A stretch of DNA of 31,233 bases from Muribaculaceae bacterium (GTDB lineage Bacteria; Bacteroidota; Bacteroidia; Bacteroidales; Muribaculaceae): positions 1-31,233 of the forward strand of contig JAEDFO010000025.1 of the NCBI GenBank assembly GCA_016292745.1. Direction: 5' to 3'. Shown piece by piece: positions 17,810 through 24,996 of this stretch. The notes beneath the pieces are model-generated. The model was not told the origin of the DNA. It did not search any database and saw only the letters and a list, made by a program, of their open reading frames with translations. Positions within the stretch are counted from its first letter, which is position 1; every line of letters starts with the position of its first letter. The position numbers and the translations under genes are program-made.

Positions 17810-18211
17810 ATGAGTAACAAACAGACAGAAATGAAATGGTTTCACGTAGTTAGCGTGATGAGTGTAATAGCCGCCATAGTAATCGGCTTGTTCATAGCTA
17901 TTCCATACTACAACGTATGGCAGCAGGAGATGTCGGGCCGTGCAGAATTTGCCAAGGCCGAGCAGAACCGTAAGATTCGCATAGAGGAGGCCAAGGCCAA
18001 CCTCGAAGCCGAGAAGCTCAACGCACAGGCCGAAATCGAACGCGCCAAGGGTGCCGCCGAAGCCATCCGCATTGAAAACGGCAGCATCACACCCACCTAC
18101 ATCCAGTATCTTTGGGTGCGCCAGCAGTCCGACCTCAGCGACAAGACCATCATCTACATTCCCACCGAAACCAACCTGCCTATTCTTGAGGCAAACCGTA
18201 TGAACAGATAA
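17810..18211 (+). CDS. Small membrane-anchored coiled-coil protein, SPFH/band-7 C-terminal-like
   Basis: A 133-residue protein with one N-terminal transmembrane helix (residues about 12-35). A charged Ala/Glu/Lys-rich helix follows (about 42-85, for example EEAKANLEAEKLNAQAEIER), then a short conserved-looking tail with YIQYLWVRQQ and TIIYIPTETNLPILEANR. This arrangement matches the end of prohibitin/SPFH proteins, where an alanine-rich coiled coil is followed by a similar YIPT-type segment, but the SPFH domain itself is missing. ATG 17810 is chosen because the upstream extension has no hydrophobic or conserved content. It stands alone, followed by a hairpin. The role is unknown; membrane scaffold assembly is a guess from the family. 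Confidence 0.68.
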   Translation: MSNKQTEMKWFHVVSVMSVIAAIVIGLFIAIPYYNVWQQEMSGRAEFAKAEQNRKIRIEEAKANLEAEKLNAQAEIERAKGAAEAIRIENGSITPTYIQYLWVRQQSDLSDKTIIYIPTETNLPILEANRMNR

Positions 18212-18234
18212 CCATAGGGGAATGGAATCAAAGC

Positions 18235-18277
18235 ATACTGCCCCCGTATTCACCTCGATGTGGCTGCGGGGCAGTGT
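18235..18277 (+). terminator. Hairpin terminator after the coiled-coil gene
   Basis: ACTGCCCC (18237-18244) pairs with GGGGCAGT (18268-18275), extendable to 10 bp with one wobble; the loop is 23 nt. The tail is A/T-rich (GTATTATTAT) but not a clean T-run. Confidence 0.5.
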
Positions 18278-18318
18278 ATTATTATAGCCCGTGTGAGGCA
18301 AAACTGATAAAATTTGTG

Positions 18319-18326
18319 TAACTTTG
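18319..18326 (+). promoter_or_regulatory. -7 promoter box for argS
   Basis: TAACTTTG fits TAnnTTTG exactly, 39 nt before the ATG. The best -33 candidate, TGTG at 18292-18295, has a slightly long 23-nt spacer. Confidence 0.48.
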
Positions 18327-18365
18327 TGGCTCGAAAACGTTTAACAAGCAAAAAAGAGTAAAGAT

Positions 18366-20156
18366 ATGTCGATAGAAAACATCATATCGGAGGCCGTTGC
18401 CAAAGCGGTAAGCGCCCTCTACGGCATCGATGCCGATGCTTCGAAAATTGCCTTGCAGCCCACCAAGAAAGAGTTTGAAGGCAACTTCACCGTAGTAGTG
18501 TTCCCTTTCGTGAAAATGTCGAAGAAAAAGCCTGAGGACACCGCCCGGGAAATAGGCAATTACATAAAGGAGAATTGCGGAGCCGTGAAGGATTTCAACG
18601 CAATAAATGGCTTCCTGAACATTGTAGTTGAGCCGTCGTTCTGGGCCAATGTACTCAAGCACATCGACGAGACTCCCGACTACGGATTCAAGGCTGTGAC
18701 ACCCGACAGCGAACTGGTAATGATTGAATATTCGTCGCCAAACACCAACAAGCCGCTACACCTTGGCCACGTGCGCAACAACCTGCTGGGATACAGCCTC
18801 AGTGAAATACTCAAGGCCAACGGATACAAGGTGGTGAAGACCAACATCGTAAACGACCGCGGTATACACATCTGCAAGTCGATGCTGGCATGGGAAAAAT
18901 GGGGCAACGGCGCAACCCCCGAATCCACCGGAAAGAAGGGCGACCACCTTATCGGCGACTTCTATGTGCTGTTCGACAAGCACTACAAGGCCGAGGTGAA
19001 GCAACTGATGGCCGAAGGGCTCAGCGAAGAGGAAGCCGCAGCCAAATCGCCGCTGATGCACGAAGCACGTGAGATGCTGCAGAAGTGGGAAGCCGGCGAC
19101 GAGAAAGTGCGCGCCACATGGAAGATGATGAACGATTGGGTGTATGCCGGGTTCGACCAAACCTACCGCCGTCTGGGCGTTGATTTCGACAAGATATACT
19201 ACGAGAGCAATACCTATCTGGAAGGAAAGGAAAAAGTGCTTGAAGGACTGGAGAAAGGACTGATGTACCGCAAGGAAGACGGCTCGGTGTGGGCCGACCT
19301 CACCGGCGAAGGCCTCGACCAAAAACTGTTGCTGCGCAGCGATGGCACTTCGGTGTATATGACCCAGGACATTGGCACTGCCAAGCTCCGCTATCAGGAC
19401 TACCCCATCGACAAGATGATATATGTGGTGGGCAACGAACAGAACTACCACTTCCAGGTGCTGTCGATTCTGCTCGACCGTCTCGGCTTCAAGTGGGGCA
19501 AGGACCTTGTGCACTTCTCCTATGGAATGGTAGAACTGCCCGAAGGAAAGATGAAATCGCGCGAAGGTACCGTTGTCGATGCCGACGACCTGATGGACGA
19601 AATGATTGCCACCGCTAAAGCCACTTCGGAAGAACTCGGTAAACTCGATGGCTGCAGCCAGGACGAAGCTGATAACATCTCGAGAATCATTGGCCTCGGT
19701 GCTCTCAAATACTTCATCCTGAAAGTTGACCCACGCAAGAACATGACCTTCAACCCAAAGGAATCAATCGATTTCAACGGCAACACCGGACCATTCATCC
19801 AGTATACCTACGCACGTATACAGTCGGTGCTCCGCAAAGCTGCCGAGCAAGGCATCTGTACTTGCCCCGACATTGCTGCATGCGCTCCAAACGACAAGGA
19901 GGTTGCCCTCATACAACGCATTGCCGACTTTGGCAACGTTGTAGCCGACGCCGGAAAGAGCTACAGCCCTGCCCAGATTGCCAACTACACCTACGATCTG
20001 GTGAAGGAATACAACCAGTTCTACCACGACTTCTCGATTCTGCGCGAAGAAGATGGCAATGTGCGCGCTCTGCGTCTGCTGCTTTCGAAAAACGTGGGCG
20101 AGATTATCCGTCGCGGCATGGCCTTGCTCGGGATCGAAGTCCCCGACCGAATGTAA
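18366..20156 (+). CDS. argS: Arginyl-tRNA synthetase
   Basis: A 596-residue class I aminoacyl-tRNA synthetase that charges tRNA-Arg. The N-terminal Add-1 domain (residues 1 to about 110) recognises the tRNA elbow. SSPNTNKPLHLGHVRNN contains the HIGH-type motif HLGH at 132-135, and GKMKSREGTVVDADDL is the degenerate KMSKS loop typical of ArgRS. TGPFIQYTYARIQS marks the start of the anticodon-binding helical domain, and the protein ends in the family-like GIEVPDRM. Length matches bacterial ArgRS (about 580-600). It is monocistronic by spacing, with its own promoter. A 27-codon glycosyltransferase stub follows 15 nt after the stop. Confidence 0.97.
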   Translation: MSIENIISEAVAKAVSALYGIDADASKIALQPTKKEFEGNFTVVVFPFVKMSKKKPEDTAREIGNYIKENCGAVKDFNAINGFLNIVVEPSFWANVLKHIDETPDYGFKAVTPDSELVMIEYSSPNTNKPLHLGHVRNNLLGYSLSEILKANGYKVVKTNIVNDRGIHICKSMLAWEKWGNGATPESTGKKGDHLIGDFYVLFDKHYKAEVKQLMAEGLSEEEAAAKSPLMHEAREMLQKWEAGDEKVRATWKMMNDWVYAGFDQTYRRLGVDFDKIYYESNTYLEGKEKVLEGLEKGLMYRKEDGSVWADLTGEGLDQKLLLRSDGTSVYMTQDIGTAKLRYQDYPIDKMIYVVGNEQNYHFQVLSILLDRLGFKWGKDLVHFSYGMVELPEGKMKSREGTVVDADDLMDEMIATAKATSEELGKLDGCSQDEADNISRIIGLGALKYFILKVDPRKNMTFNPKESIDFNGNTGPFIQYTYARIQSVLRKAAEQGICTCPDIAACAPNDKEVALIQRIADFGNVVADAGKSYSPAQIANYTYDLVKEYNQFYHDFSILREEDGNVRALRLLLSKNVGEIIRRGMALLGIEVPDRM

Positions 20157-20171
20157 TCGATTCTCGCTGCT

Positions 20172-20255
20172 GTGGACTTGAAAATCTCGATTATCGTCCC
20201 CGTTTACAATGCAGAGAAAACATTAAAGCGTTGTATCGACAGTATAATGGCTTAA
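20172..20255 (+). pseudogene. Truncated family 2 glycosyltransferase N-terminal stub
   Basis: Starting at GTG 20172, 27 codons read VDLKISIIVPVYNAEKTLKR followed by CIDSIMA, then TAA. This is the unmistakable first strand and helix of a GT-A family 2 glycosyltransferase (ISIIVPVYNAE then RCIDSI). In intact genes the next residues are usually a Gln and an aromatic, leading to the nucleotide-binding VDDGS motif; nothing of that kind follows in any frame before the Bax inhibitor gene. The rest of the gene appears deleted. Expression of a stub peptide cannot be excluded. Confidence 0.75.
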
Positions 20256-20320
20256 AATACTGTTTGTATAGATATAAGTATCAAAAAAGTCAGATAAACA
20301 GCAAATAAAGGTGAACGGGC

Positions 20321-20351
20321 ATTGAAAAATGCCGAAATATGTATAACTTAG
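20321..20351 (+). promoter_or_regulatory. Probable promoter for the Bax inhibitor-1 gene
   Basis: ATTG (20321-20324) and TAACTTAG (20344-20351, one mismatch to TAnnTTTG) are 19 nt apart. The -33 box overlaps a small hairpin, GGCATT (20318-20323) with AATGCC (20328-20333) around a GAAA loop. Confidence 0.42.
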
Positions 20352-20376
20352 CAACCATAGACAAAAAATAATTACT

Positions 20377-21075
20377 ATGTACACTAACAACTTTGAATCG
20401 AGCGAAATATCGCTCGGAACCTACGTGTCGCAAGTGATGCGCCGCGTGTACGTGAAAATGTTTCTGGCCCTAATAGTAACAGCAGTGACAGCATGGTTCG
20501 TATCGTCGAGTCCTGCCCTGCTCACCATCTTGTTTTCAAACACTTGGAGCGTATTTGCTCTGATGGGCGTTGAGGTGCTTCTGGTAATTGCTATCTCAGG
20601 TGCCATCAACCGATTGAGCAGTTCCATGGCAACACTTCTGTTCTATCTGTTTGCAATAGTCAACGGTGCATCGTTGTCGGTAATCCTGCTGGCATACACC
20701 GCACAGTCAATATATTTCACTTTTGCTATGACGGCCGGTGTGTTTGGCGCTATGAGCATCTACGGCTATTTCACGCAGAACGACCTCAGCCGAATGGGCT
20801 CGTTCCTGATGATGGCTTTGTTTGGCCTTATCATTGCCATAGTGGTGAACATATTCCTTGGCAGTTCGCAACTTGAATGGATTATCAGCATTGTGGGCAT
20901 AGCCATCTTTATTGGCCTCACAGCATGGGACACCCAGAAAATCAAGCAGATGGCTGCAATGAGCGACGGTAACTCGGCTGAGAAGCTTGCCACCATTGGC
21001 GCTCTTTCGCTTTATCTCGACTTCATCAACCTGTTCCTATATTTGCTTCGATTCCTCGGCAACAGCCGCGACTAA
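20377..21075 (+). CDS. Bax inhibitor-1 / YccA family membrane protein
   Basis: A 232-residue protein with about seven transmembrane helices, of the Bax inhibitor-1 (UPF0005) family; bacterial relatives include YccA, a modulator of FtsH, and the calcium-leak protein BsYetJ. The N-terminal SQVMRRVYVKMFLALIVTA and the late segment IGLTAWDTQKIKQMA, with the conserved helix-6/7 Asp, fit the family. Length is typical (about 220-240). It is preceded by its own promoter and followed by a strong terminator, so it is probably monocistronic. Function here is unknown beyond membrane homeostasis. Confidence 0.88.
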   Translation: MYTNNFESSEISLGTYVSQVMRRVYVKMFLALIVTAVTAWFVSSSPALLTILFSNTWSVFALMGVEVLLVIAISGAINRLSSSMATLLFYLFAIVNGASLSVILLAYTAQSIYFTFAMTAGVFGAMSIYGYFTQNDLSRMGSFLMMALFGLIIAIVVNIFLGSSQLEWIISIVGIAIFIGLTAWDTQKIKQMAAMSDGNSAEKLATIGALSLYLDFINLFLYLLRFLGNSRD

Positions 21076-21102
21076 TCCGGGAACAGCACTAATAGCACTA
21101 CA

Positions 21103-21140
21103 AAGGGAAAGGCTATATTTGGCTTTTCCCTTCATTTTTT
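21103..21140 (+). terminator. Rho-independent terminator after the Bax inhibitor gene
   Basis: Positions 21103-21114 pair with 21121-21132 in a 12-bp stem (two G-T wobbles) around a six-base loop, followed by CA and six T residues at 21135-21140. Confidence 0.88.
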
Positions 21141-21227
21141 ATCCGACATTCGGAAAATTAACTATTTATAACTCTATAATGTTAAATCAGTTGTAATGAA
21201 AAGTGGAGAATTACGAATATTTATCAT

Positions 21228-21235
21228 TAAATTTG
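21228..21235 (+). promoter_or_regulatory. -7 promoter box for the DeoR regulator
   Basis: TAAATTTG is an exact TAnnTTTG match, 39 nt before the ATG. No TTTG-like -33 box is found at normal spacing. Confidence 0.45.
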
Positions 21236-21274
21236 TAAACAAACATACTGAACAAACTTTTATACTACAACCTA

Positions 21275-22039
21275 ATGATTAGCATTGCCGAACGCCACAA
21301 ACACATCCTCGACTGTCTGGCACGCGATGGATATGTAAGAGTAGCCGAGATGGCCAAGGAACTCGATGTTACCACCGTAACAATCCGTAAAGACTTGAAA
21401 TATCTTGAGGAGAAAAAGTTGCTCTATCGCACACACGGTAGCGCCAGCCCGGTGAATCCACAGACTCAGGAAGTGGAAGTGCGTGAGAAGGAGAAAATAC
21501 ACATCGACGAGAAACGCCGCATTGCAATGGCTGCCGCACAGCTCATCGAACCTGACGATTCTATTATCATTGCTTCGGGCTCAACGGTGCAGATGCTTGG
21601 CGACTTCATCCAGCCGCAAGGACATCTAACTGTGGTGACATCGTCGCTGAAAACTGCCGTACAGCTTAATTCGATGGACCGTGTGGATGTGATTCAGCTT
21701 GGAGGAAATGTGCGCAAAAACTCACTCTCAGTGGTGGGTGTTTACACATCGCAGTTCTTTGAGCAAATCACTTGCTCGAAACTGTTTCTCGGTGTCGACG
21801 GCATCGACCTCGACTATGGCATTACAAACTCAAACATCGAAGAGGCTCTGCTTAACATAAAGATGATTGAGGCATCGCAGCGCACCATCATTATGGCCGA
21901 CTCGTCGAAGTTCGGCCGCCGCGGATTCGGCCGCATCTGCAACCTCGACCGTATCGACGTGATTATCACTGACAGCGGAATCACTGCATCTGTGGCACGT
22001 GCCATCGAGGACGCCGGCATCGAGCTTATCATAACATAA
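21275..22039 (+). CDS. DeoR/GlpR family transcriptional regulator
   Basis: A 254-residue DNA-binding repressor. Residues about 6-60 form the DeoR helix-turn-helix: ERHKHILDCLARDGYVRVAE then ELDVTTVTIRKDLKYLEE, ending in the beta-wing LYRTHGSA. The C-terminal DeoRC sensor domain, a sugar-phosphate-isomerase-like fold, shows IIASGSTVQMLG and SSLKTAVQL, the phospho-ligand binding loops, and LGVDGIDLDYGITN. The ligand is probably a phosphorylated sugar or related metabolite, but no metabolic gene is adjacent. It ends 3 nt from the convergent DMT exporter. Regulation of its own promoter is common for the family but is not shown here. Confidence 0.9.
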   Translation: MISIAERHKHILDCLARDGYVRVAEMAKELDVTTVTIRKDLKYLEEKKLLYRTHGSASPVNPQTQEVEVREKEKIHIDEKRRIAMAAAQLIEPDDSIIIASGSTVQMLGDFIQPQGHLTVVTSSLKTAVQLNSMDRVDVIQLGGNVRKNSLSVVGVYTSQFFEQITCSKLFLGVDGIDLDYGITNSNIEEALLNIKMIEASQRTIIMADSSKFGRRGFGRICNLDRIDVIITDSGITASVARAIEDAGIELIIT

Positions 22040-22042
22040 GCA

Positions 22043-22945
22043 TCAACGCGACGCTGTGCGGCTGTAGCTCACTATTACAACTCCGGCAAACACTGTTACC
22101 GTGGCAAGCACCTTTTGCCATGACAGTACATCCATGCCCAATGCAATGCTGATTAATATGGCTATTATGGGCTGCACATACGAGTATAAGCTCACCAGCG
22201 TGGGACGTATGCGCTTCTGCCCTACAGGAATCAGGAAATAGCTGATGAATGTGGCACCAACGATGAGAAACGCCAACTCGGCAACGTAGTGTGGCGGCAG
22301 GCTTAGGTAATCGATATTCACCAGTTCACGGCCGGCAAACGGCAATGCCATCGCCGTGGAGAAAAGGAATATCCATTTCATGAAGGTAACCACCGAATAG
22401 CGCTGTATCACAGGCTTGAAAATACCCAGATATAGTGAAAAACAAAGGCCGTTGGCAATCATCAGCAACACGGCCGTGGAAGTTGTGGTGGCAGGGCCGC
22501 CGGAGCCAACGCTATTAAGAATCAGGAATATGATGCCGGCAAAACTAAGAGCCACACCTCCAGCCTTTTTCAAAGTGATAGGCTCGTGGATTGCCACTGC
22601 TGCAATGAACATGGTATAGATTGGCGAAAGCGAACTCACTATGGAGCAATCCATGGGCGTGATGTCGTGAATGGCCATCAGGAATGTTATCTGCGTGAGA
22701 AAGAATCCAAGCACCGATGCCATGAAAATGCGTGGATAATCGGCACGTCGCACCTTCTCGGCGGGAATAAACAGCGATAACAGCCAAAACAACAGACCTG
22801 CACCGATTGAACGCAGACAGAACAGCGCTACTGGCGATATCAGGCCATCGGAGGCAAGCCCCTTGCATCCAATAATGTTGAATCCGAATATTGCATATGC
22901 CACAAAGCACGCCAAATGGCCCCACTTGCTACTTGAATTGTTCAT
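22043..22945 (-). CDS. DMT superfamily (EamA) transporter
   Basis: A 300-residue inner-membrane protein with ten hydrophobic segments arranged as two EamA repeats, the standard drug/metabolite transporter layout. The first repeat has FCLRSIGAGLLFWLLS and the helix SSLSPIYTMFIAAVAI; the second has YSYVQPIIAILISIALG, matching the YxxPxxA-type helix of EamA proteins. Substrates in this family range from amino acids and purines to sugars, so no substrate is proposed. The start MNNSSSKWGHLACF is directly before the first helix. It is divergent from the HIRAN gene and convergent with the DeoR gene. Confidence 0.86.
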   Translation of the reverse strand: MNNSSSKWGHLACFVAYAIFGFNIIGCKGLASDGLISPVALFCLRSIGAGLLFWLLSLFIPAEKVRRADYPRIFMASVLGFFLTQITFLMAIHDITPMDCSIVSSLSPIYTMFIAAVAIHEPITLKKAGGVALSFAGIIFLILNSVGSGGPATTTSTAVLLMIANGLCFSLYLGIFKPVIQRYSVVTFMKWIFLFSTAMALPFAGRELVNIDYLSLPPHYVAELAFLIVGATFISYFLIPVGQKRIRPTLVSLYSYVQPIIAILISIALGMDVLSWQKVLATVTVFAGVVIVSYSRTASR

Positions 22946-22966
22946 CCGATTCCGAGATTTAGGCTA

Positions 22967-23000
22967 CAAAATTAGTACTTTCAATTCAGATTGCCGCAAA
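22967..23000 (-). promoter_or_regulatory. Probable promoter for the DMT transporter
   Basis: On the minus strand TAATTTTG (22967-22974) matches TAnnTTTG, with TTTG (22997-23000) upstream at a slightly long 22-nt spacer. It lies 21 nt before the ATG. Confidence 0.45.
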
Positions 23001-23023
23001 GGTTGCCGCAAATGATTTCCATT

Positions 23024-23054
23024 ATTGTCATTCCGAAATATTTTCGTACATTTA
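23024..23054 (+). promoter_or_regulatory. Possible promoter for the HIRAN gene
   Basis: ATTG (23024-23027) and TACATTTA (23047-23054, one mismatch at the last base) are separated by 19 nt. A start of transcription near 23061 supports ATG 23087 over the upstream in-frame ATG at 22991. Confidence 0.4.
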
Positions 23055-23086
23055 CATTGATAAAACACATATTAAAGCCTCTGCTC

Positions 23087-23452
23087 ATGAAACAGGAAAC
23101 AAAGACATTATGCACATTCGTTATAGCCGGCATCAATTATCACGATGCTTTCGAAGTTTGGAACTGTCTGATGCCCGGCACCAAACTCAAGATTGTGCGC
23201 GAAAGCAACAACACCCACGACCCCGACGCAATTCTCCTGACTTTCGACTGGTCGAATCCTGAAATAGGCATTTCAGAAGAGTTCAAGATTGGATACGTGC
23301 CACGGTACTGCAACGAGCCTGTGGCTACACTGATCGACATGGGATGGCTCGACTTTCTGGAATGCCGACTTACTGAAATCGACAATGAACCACACGACAA
23401 CGGAATCCATGCCGAGATACGAATCAGGCGAAACCACGAAACTGCATTATAA
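23087..23452 (+). CDS. HIRAN domain protein
   Basis: A 121-residue stand-alone HIRAN domain. The pattern is the family's: TFVIAGINYHDAFEVWNCLM with an opening strand, LKIVRESNNTHDPDAILL (the ExxNxxDPxAI core) and FKIGYVPRYCNEPVATLI (the IGYxP motif). HIRAN domains bind 3' DNA ends in eukaryotic HLTF; in bacteria many are single-domain proteins of unknown function. The frame is open 32 codons further upstream, but that stretch overlaps the predicted promoter, so ATG 23087 is chosen. No helicase or nuclease partner is adjacent. The GH30 gene downstream has its own -7 box. Confidence 0.82.
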   Translation: MKQETKTLCTFVIAGINYHDAFEVWNCLMPGTKLKIVRESNNTHDPDAILLTFDWSNPEIGISEEFKIGYVPRYCNEPVATLIDMGWLDFLECRLTEIDNEPHDNGIHAEIRIRRNHETAL

Positions 23453-23498
23453 TGAAAAACTCTTTAACTTGCCGATCTAGAATCTCGTGGATTTTATA

Positions 23499-23506
23499 TA
23501 CATTTG
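23499..23506 (+). promoter_or_regulatory. -7 promoter box for the GH30 gene
   Basis: TACATTTG is an exact TAnnTTTG match, 28 nt before the ATG. No good -33 box is seen at normal spacing (CTTG lies 27 nt upstream). Confidence 0.48.
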
Positions 23507-23534
23507 CACAAGTTAACCAAACGCAACCAGGAAA

Positions 23535-24974
23535 ATGAAACAACTCTTCGTAACCATCATCACTGCAATAGCCACAATGGGCTTTGCTAATGCTCAAGAA
23601 GTAAAAATCAATGTTGACGCCAACGCCCGATGCCAGCAAATCGAAGGCTGGGGGACATCGCTCTGCTGGTGGGCCCATATGTGCGGCCAGTGGGAGAATG
23701 AAGCTGCCATCGACCAGCTTGTCGACATGATTATCGGTTACGACGACCTTAACATGAACATTTTCAGATATAACATCGGCGGGGGCGACGACCCTTCGCA
23801 CATCGACGGACACATGACAAAGGGAAAAGGCAAACGCGCCGAAATGCCCGGTTTCAAGGACGGACCTGACAAACCATACAACTGGAATGCCGATGCCGGA
23901 CAACGGAAAATAATGCTGAAGATAAAGCAGCGCCGACCCGACGCCGTGTTTGAGGCATTCTCTAACTCGGCACCCTACTGGATGACAATCAGCGGCTGCT
24001 CGGGTGGCAACGGCGACGGAAGCATCGACAACCTTCGTCCCGAATACTACGATGCATTCTGCGAATACCTGCTCGATGTGTGTCGATTCTACCGCGACCA
24101 ATACGGCATCACATTCAAGACTCTCGAACCGTTCAACGAGTCGACTTCGAGCTACTGGAATTATCTCGGCTCGCAGGAAGGCTGTCACTTCGATGTGGAA
24201 TCGCAGATTGCCGTGCTCCGCAAGCTGTATCCAATGCTTCAGAAGAGCGGGCTCAGCACCGTGCTGTCAGCATCTGACGAAACCAGCCTTACCGCCACCA
24301 TAAAAGTGCTCGAAAGCTATATGGCCACTCCCGATGTCATTAAAATGCTCGGGCAGTTCAACACCCACACATATTCCGGGACAAATGCTGAACGTGCCCG
24401 CCTGCATTCCATGATCGAAGGCTGTAAATTGCCGTTCTGGCAATCGGAAACCGGACCGCAATGGGACGATGAGCTGAAGCCAAAGGGAAACAGCAGCTTT
24501 GAGAGCAACCTCTATCTGGCAAAGAAAATGTTTGCCGACCTCAAGATAATGCAGCCACAGGCATGGCTCGACTGGCAAATGGTTGAAGAAGGCAATGAAA
24601 CATGGTGCCTGTTCCGAGGCAATTTTGCTACCGGCGAATTCAAGCGCGTGAAAAACTATTACGTGCGCATGAACGTAACCCGATTCATCCGCCAAGGCTA
24701 CACCATCATCAACACCGACAGCGGCAACACCCTCGCAGCAGTGAGCCCCGAAGGCGACAAGGTTGTGGTAGTGGCACTAAACCTTGAGGAGAACAGCCAC
24801 AAGGCCAACATATCGCTCAACGGCTTCGGGAAACCAGGCAAAAAGGCAAAGGTTTACCGCACATCGGCCACCGAAGACTGCGCCGAGCTGAAAGATGCAA
24901 AGATATCATCAGGACGCATTGCCACCACCTTGGTCCCGATGAGCATCACCACATATGTGATTCCGATAAAATAA
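23535..24974 (+). CDS. Secreted glycoside hydrolase family 30 enzyme, endo-beta-1,6-galactanase-like
   Basis: A 479-residue secreted glycosidase. A signal peptide (residues 1 to about 21, ending FANAQ) lacks a lipobox cysteine. The mature start IEGWGTSLCWWAHMCG is the GWGTSLxWWA pattern I associate with GH30 subfamily 5 endo-beta-1,6-galactanases. The acid/base is Glu202 in LEPFNES and the nucleophile Glu305 in FWQSETGPQW, both at expected places in the (beta/alpha)8 barrel. The last 90 residues form the beta-sandwich partner domain seen in all GH30 enzymes. Galactan side chains of arabinogalactan are the likely target; a glucosidase or xylanase activity is the alternative. L-serine dehydratase starts 22 nt later, possibly on the same transcript. 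Confidence 0.83.
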   Translation: MKQLFVTIITAIATMGFANAQEVKINVDANARCQQIEGWGTSLCWWAHMCGQWENEAAIDQLVDMIIGYDDLNMNIFRYNIGGGDDPSHIDGHMTKGKGKRAEMPGFKDGPDKPYNWNADAGQRKIMLKIKQRRPDAVFEAFSNSAPYWMTISGCSGGNGDGSIDNLRPEYYDAFCEYLLDVCRFYRDQYGITFKTLEPFNESTSSYWNYLGSQEGCHFDVESQIAVLRKLYPMLQKSGLSTVLSASDETSLTATIKVLESYMATPDVIKMLGQFNTHTYSGTNAERARLHSMIEGCKLPFWQSETGPQWDDELKPKGNSSFESNLYLAKKMFADLKIMQPQAWLDWQMVEEGNETWCLFRGNFATGEFKRVKNYYVRMNVTRFIRQGYTIINTDSGNTLAAVSPEGDKVVVVALNLEENSHKANISLNGFGKPGKKAKVYRTSATEDCAELKDAKISSGRIATTLVPMSITTYVIPIK

Positions 24975-24996
24975 CAACAATACATATTTAGACTGA

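Noticed and set aside
18756..19514. A 252-codon minus-strand frame opposite argS
   Set aside because: It lies within argS and shows no recognisable product.
20318..20333. Six-base-pair hairpin with a GAAA loop as an argS terminator
   Set aside because: There is no T-run after it, it lies 160 nt beyond argS, and it overlaps the next promoter's -33 box.
22991..23086. 32-codon extension of the HIRAN protein
   Set aside because: It overlaps the predicted promoter boxes and carries no domain sequence.
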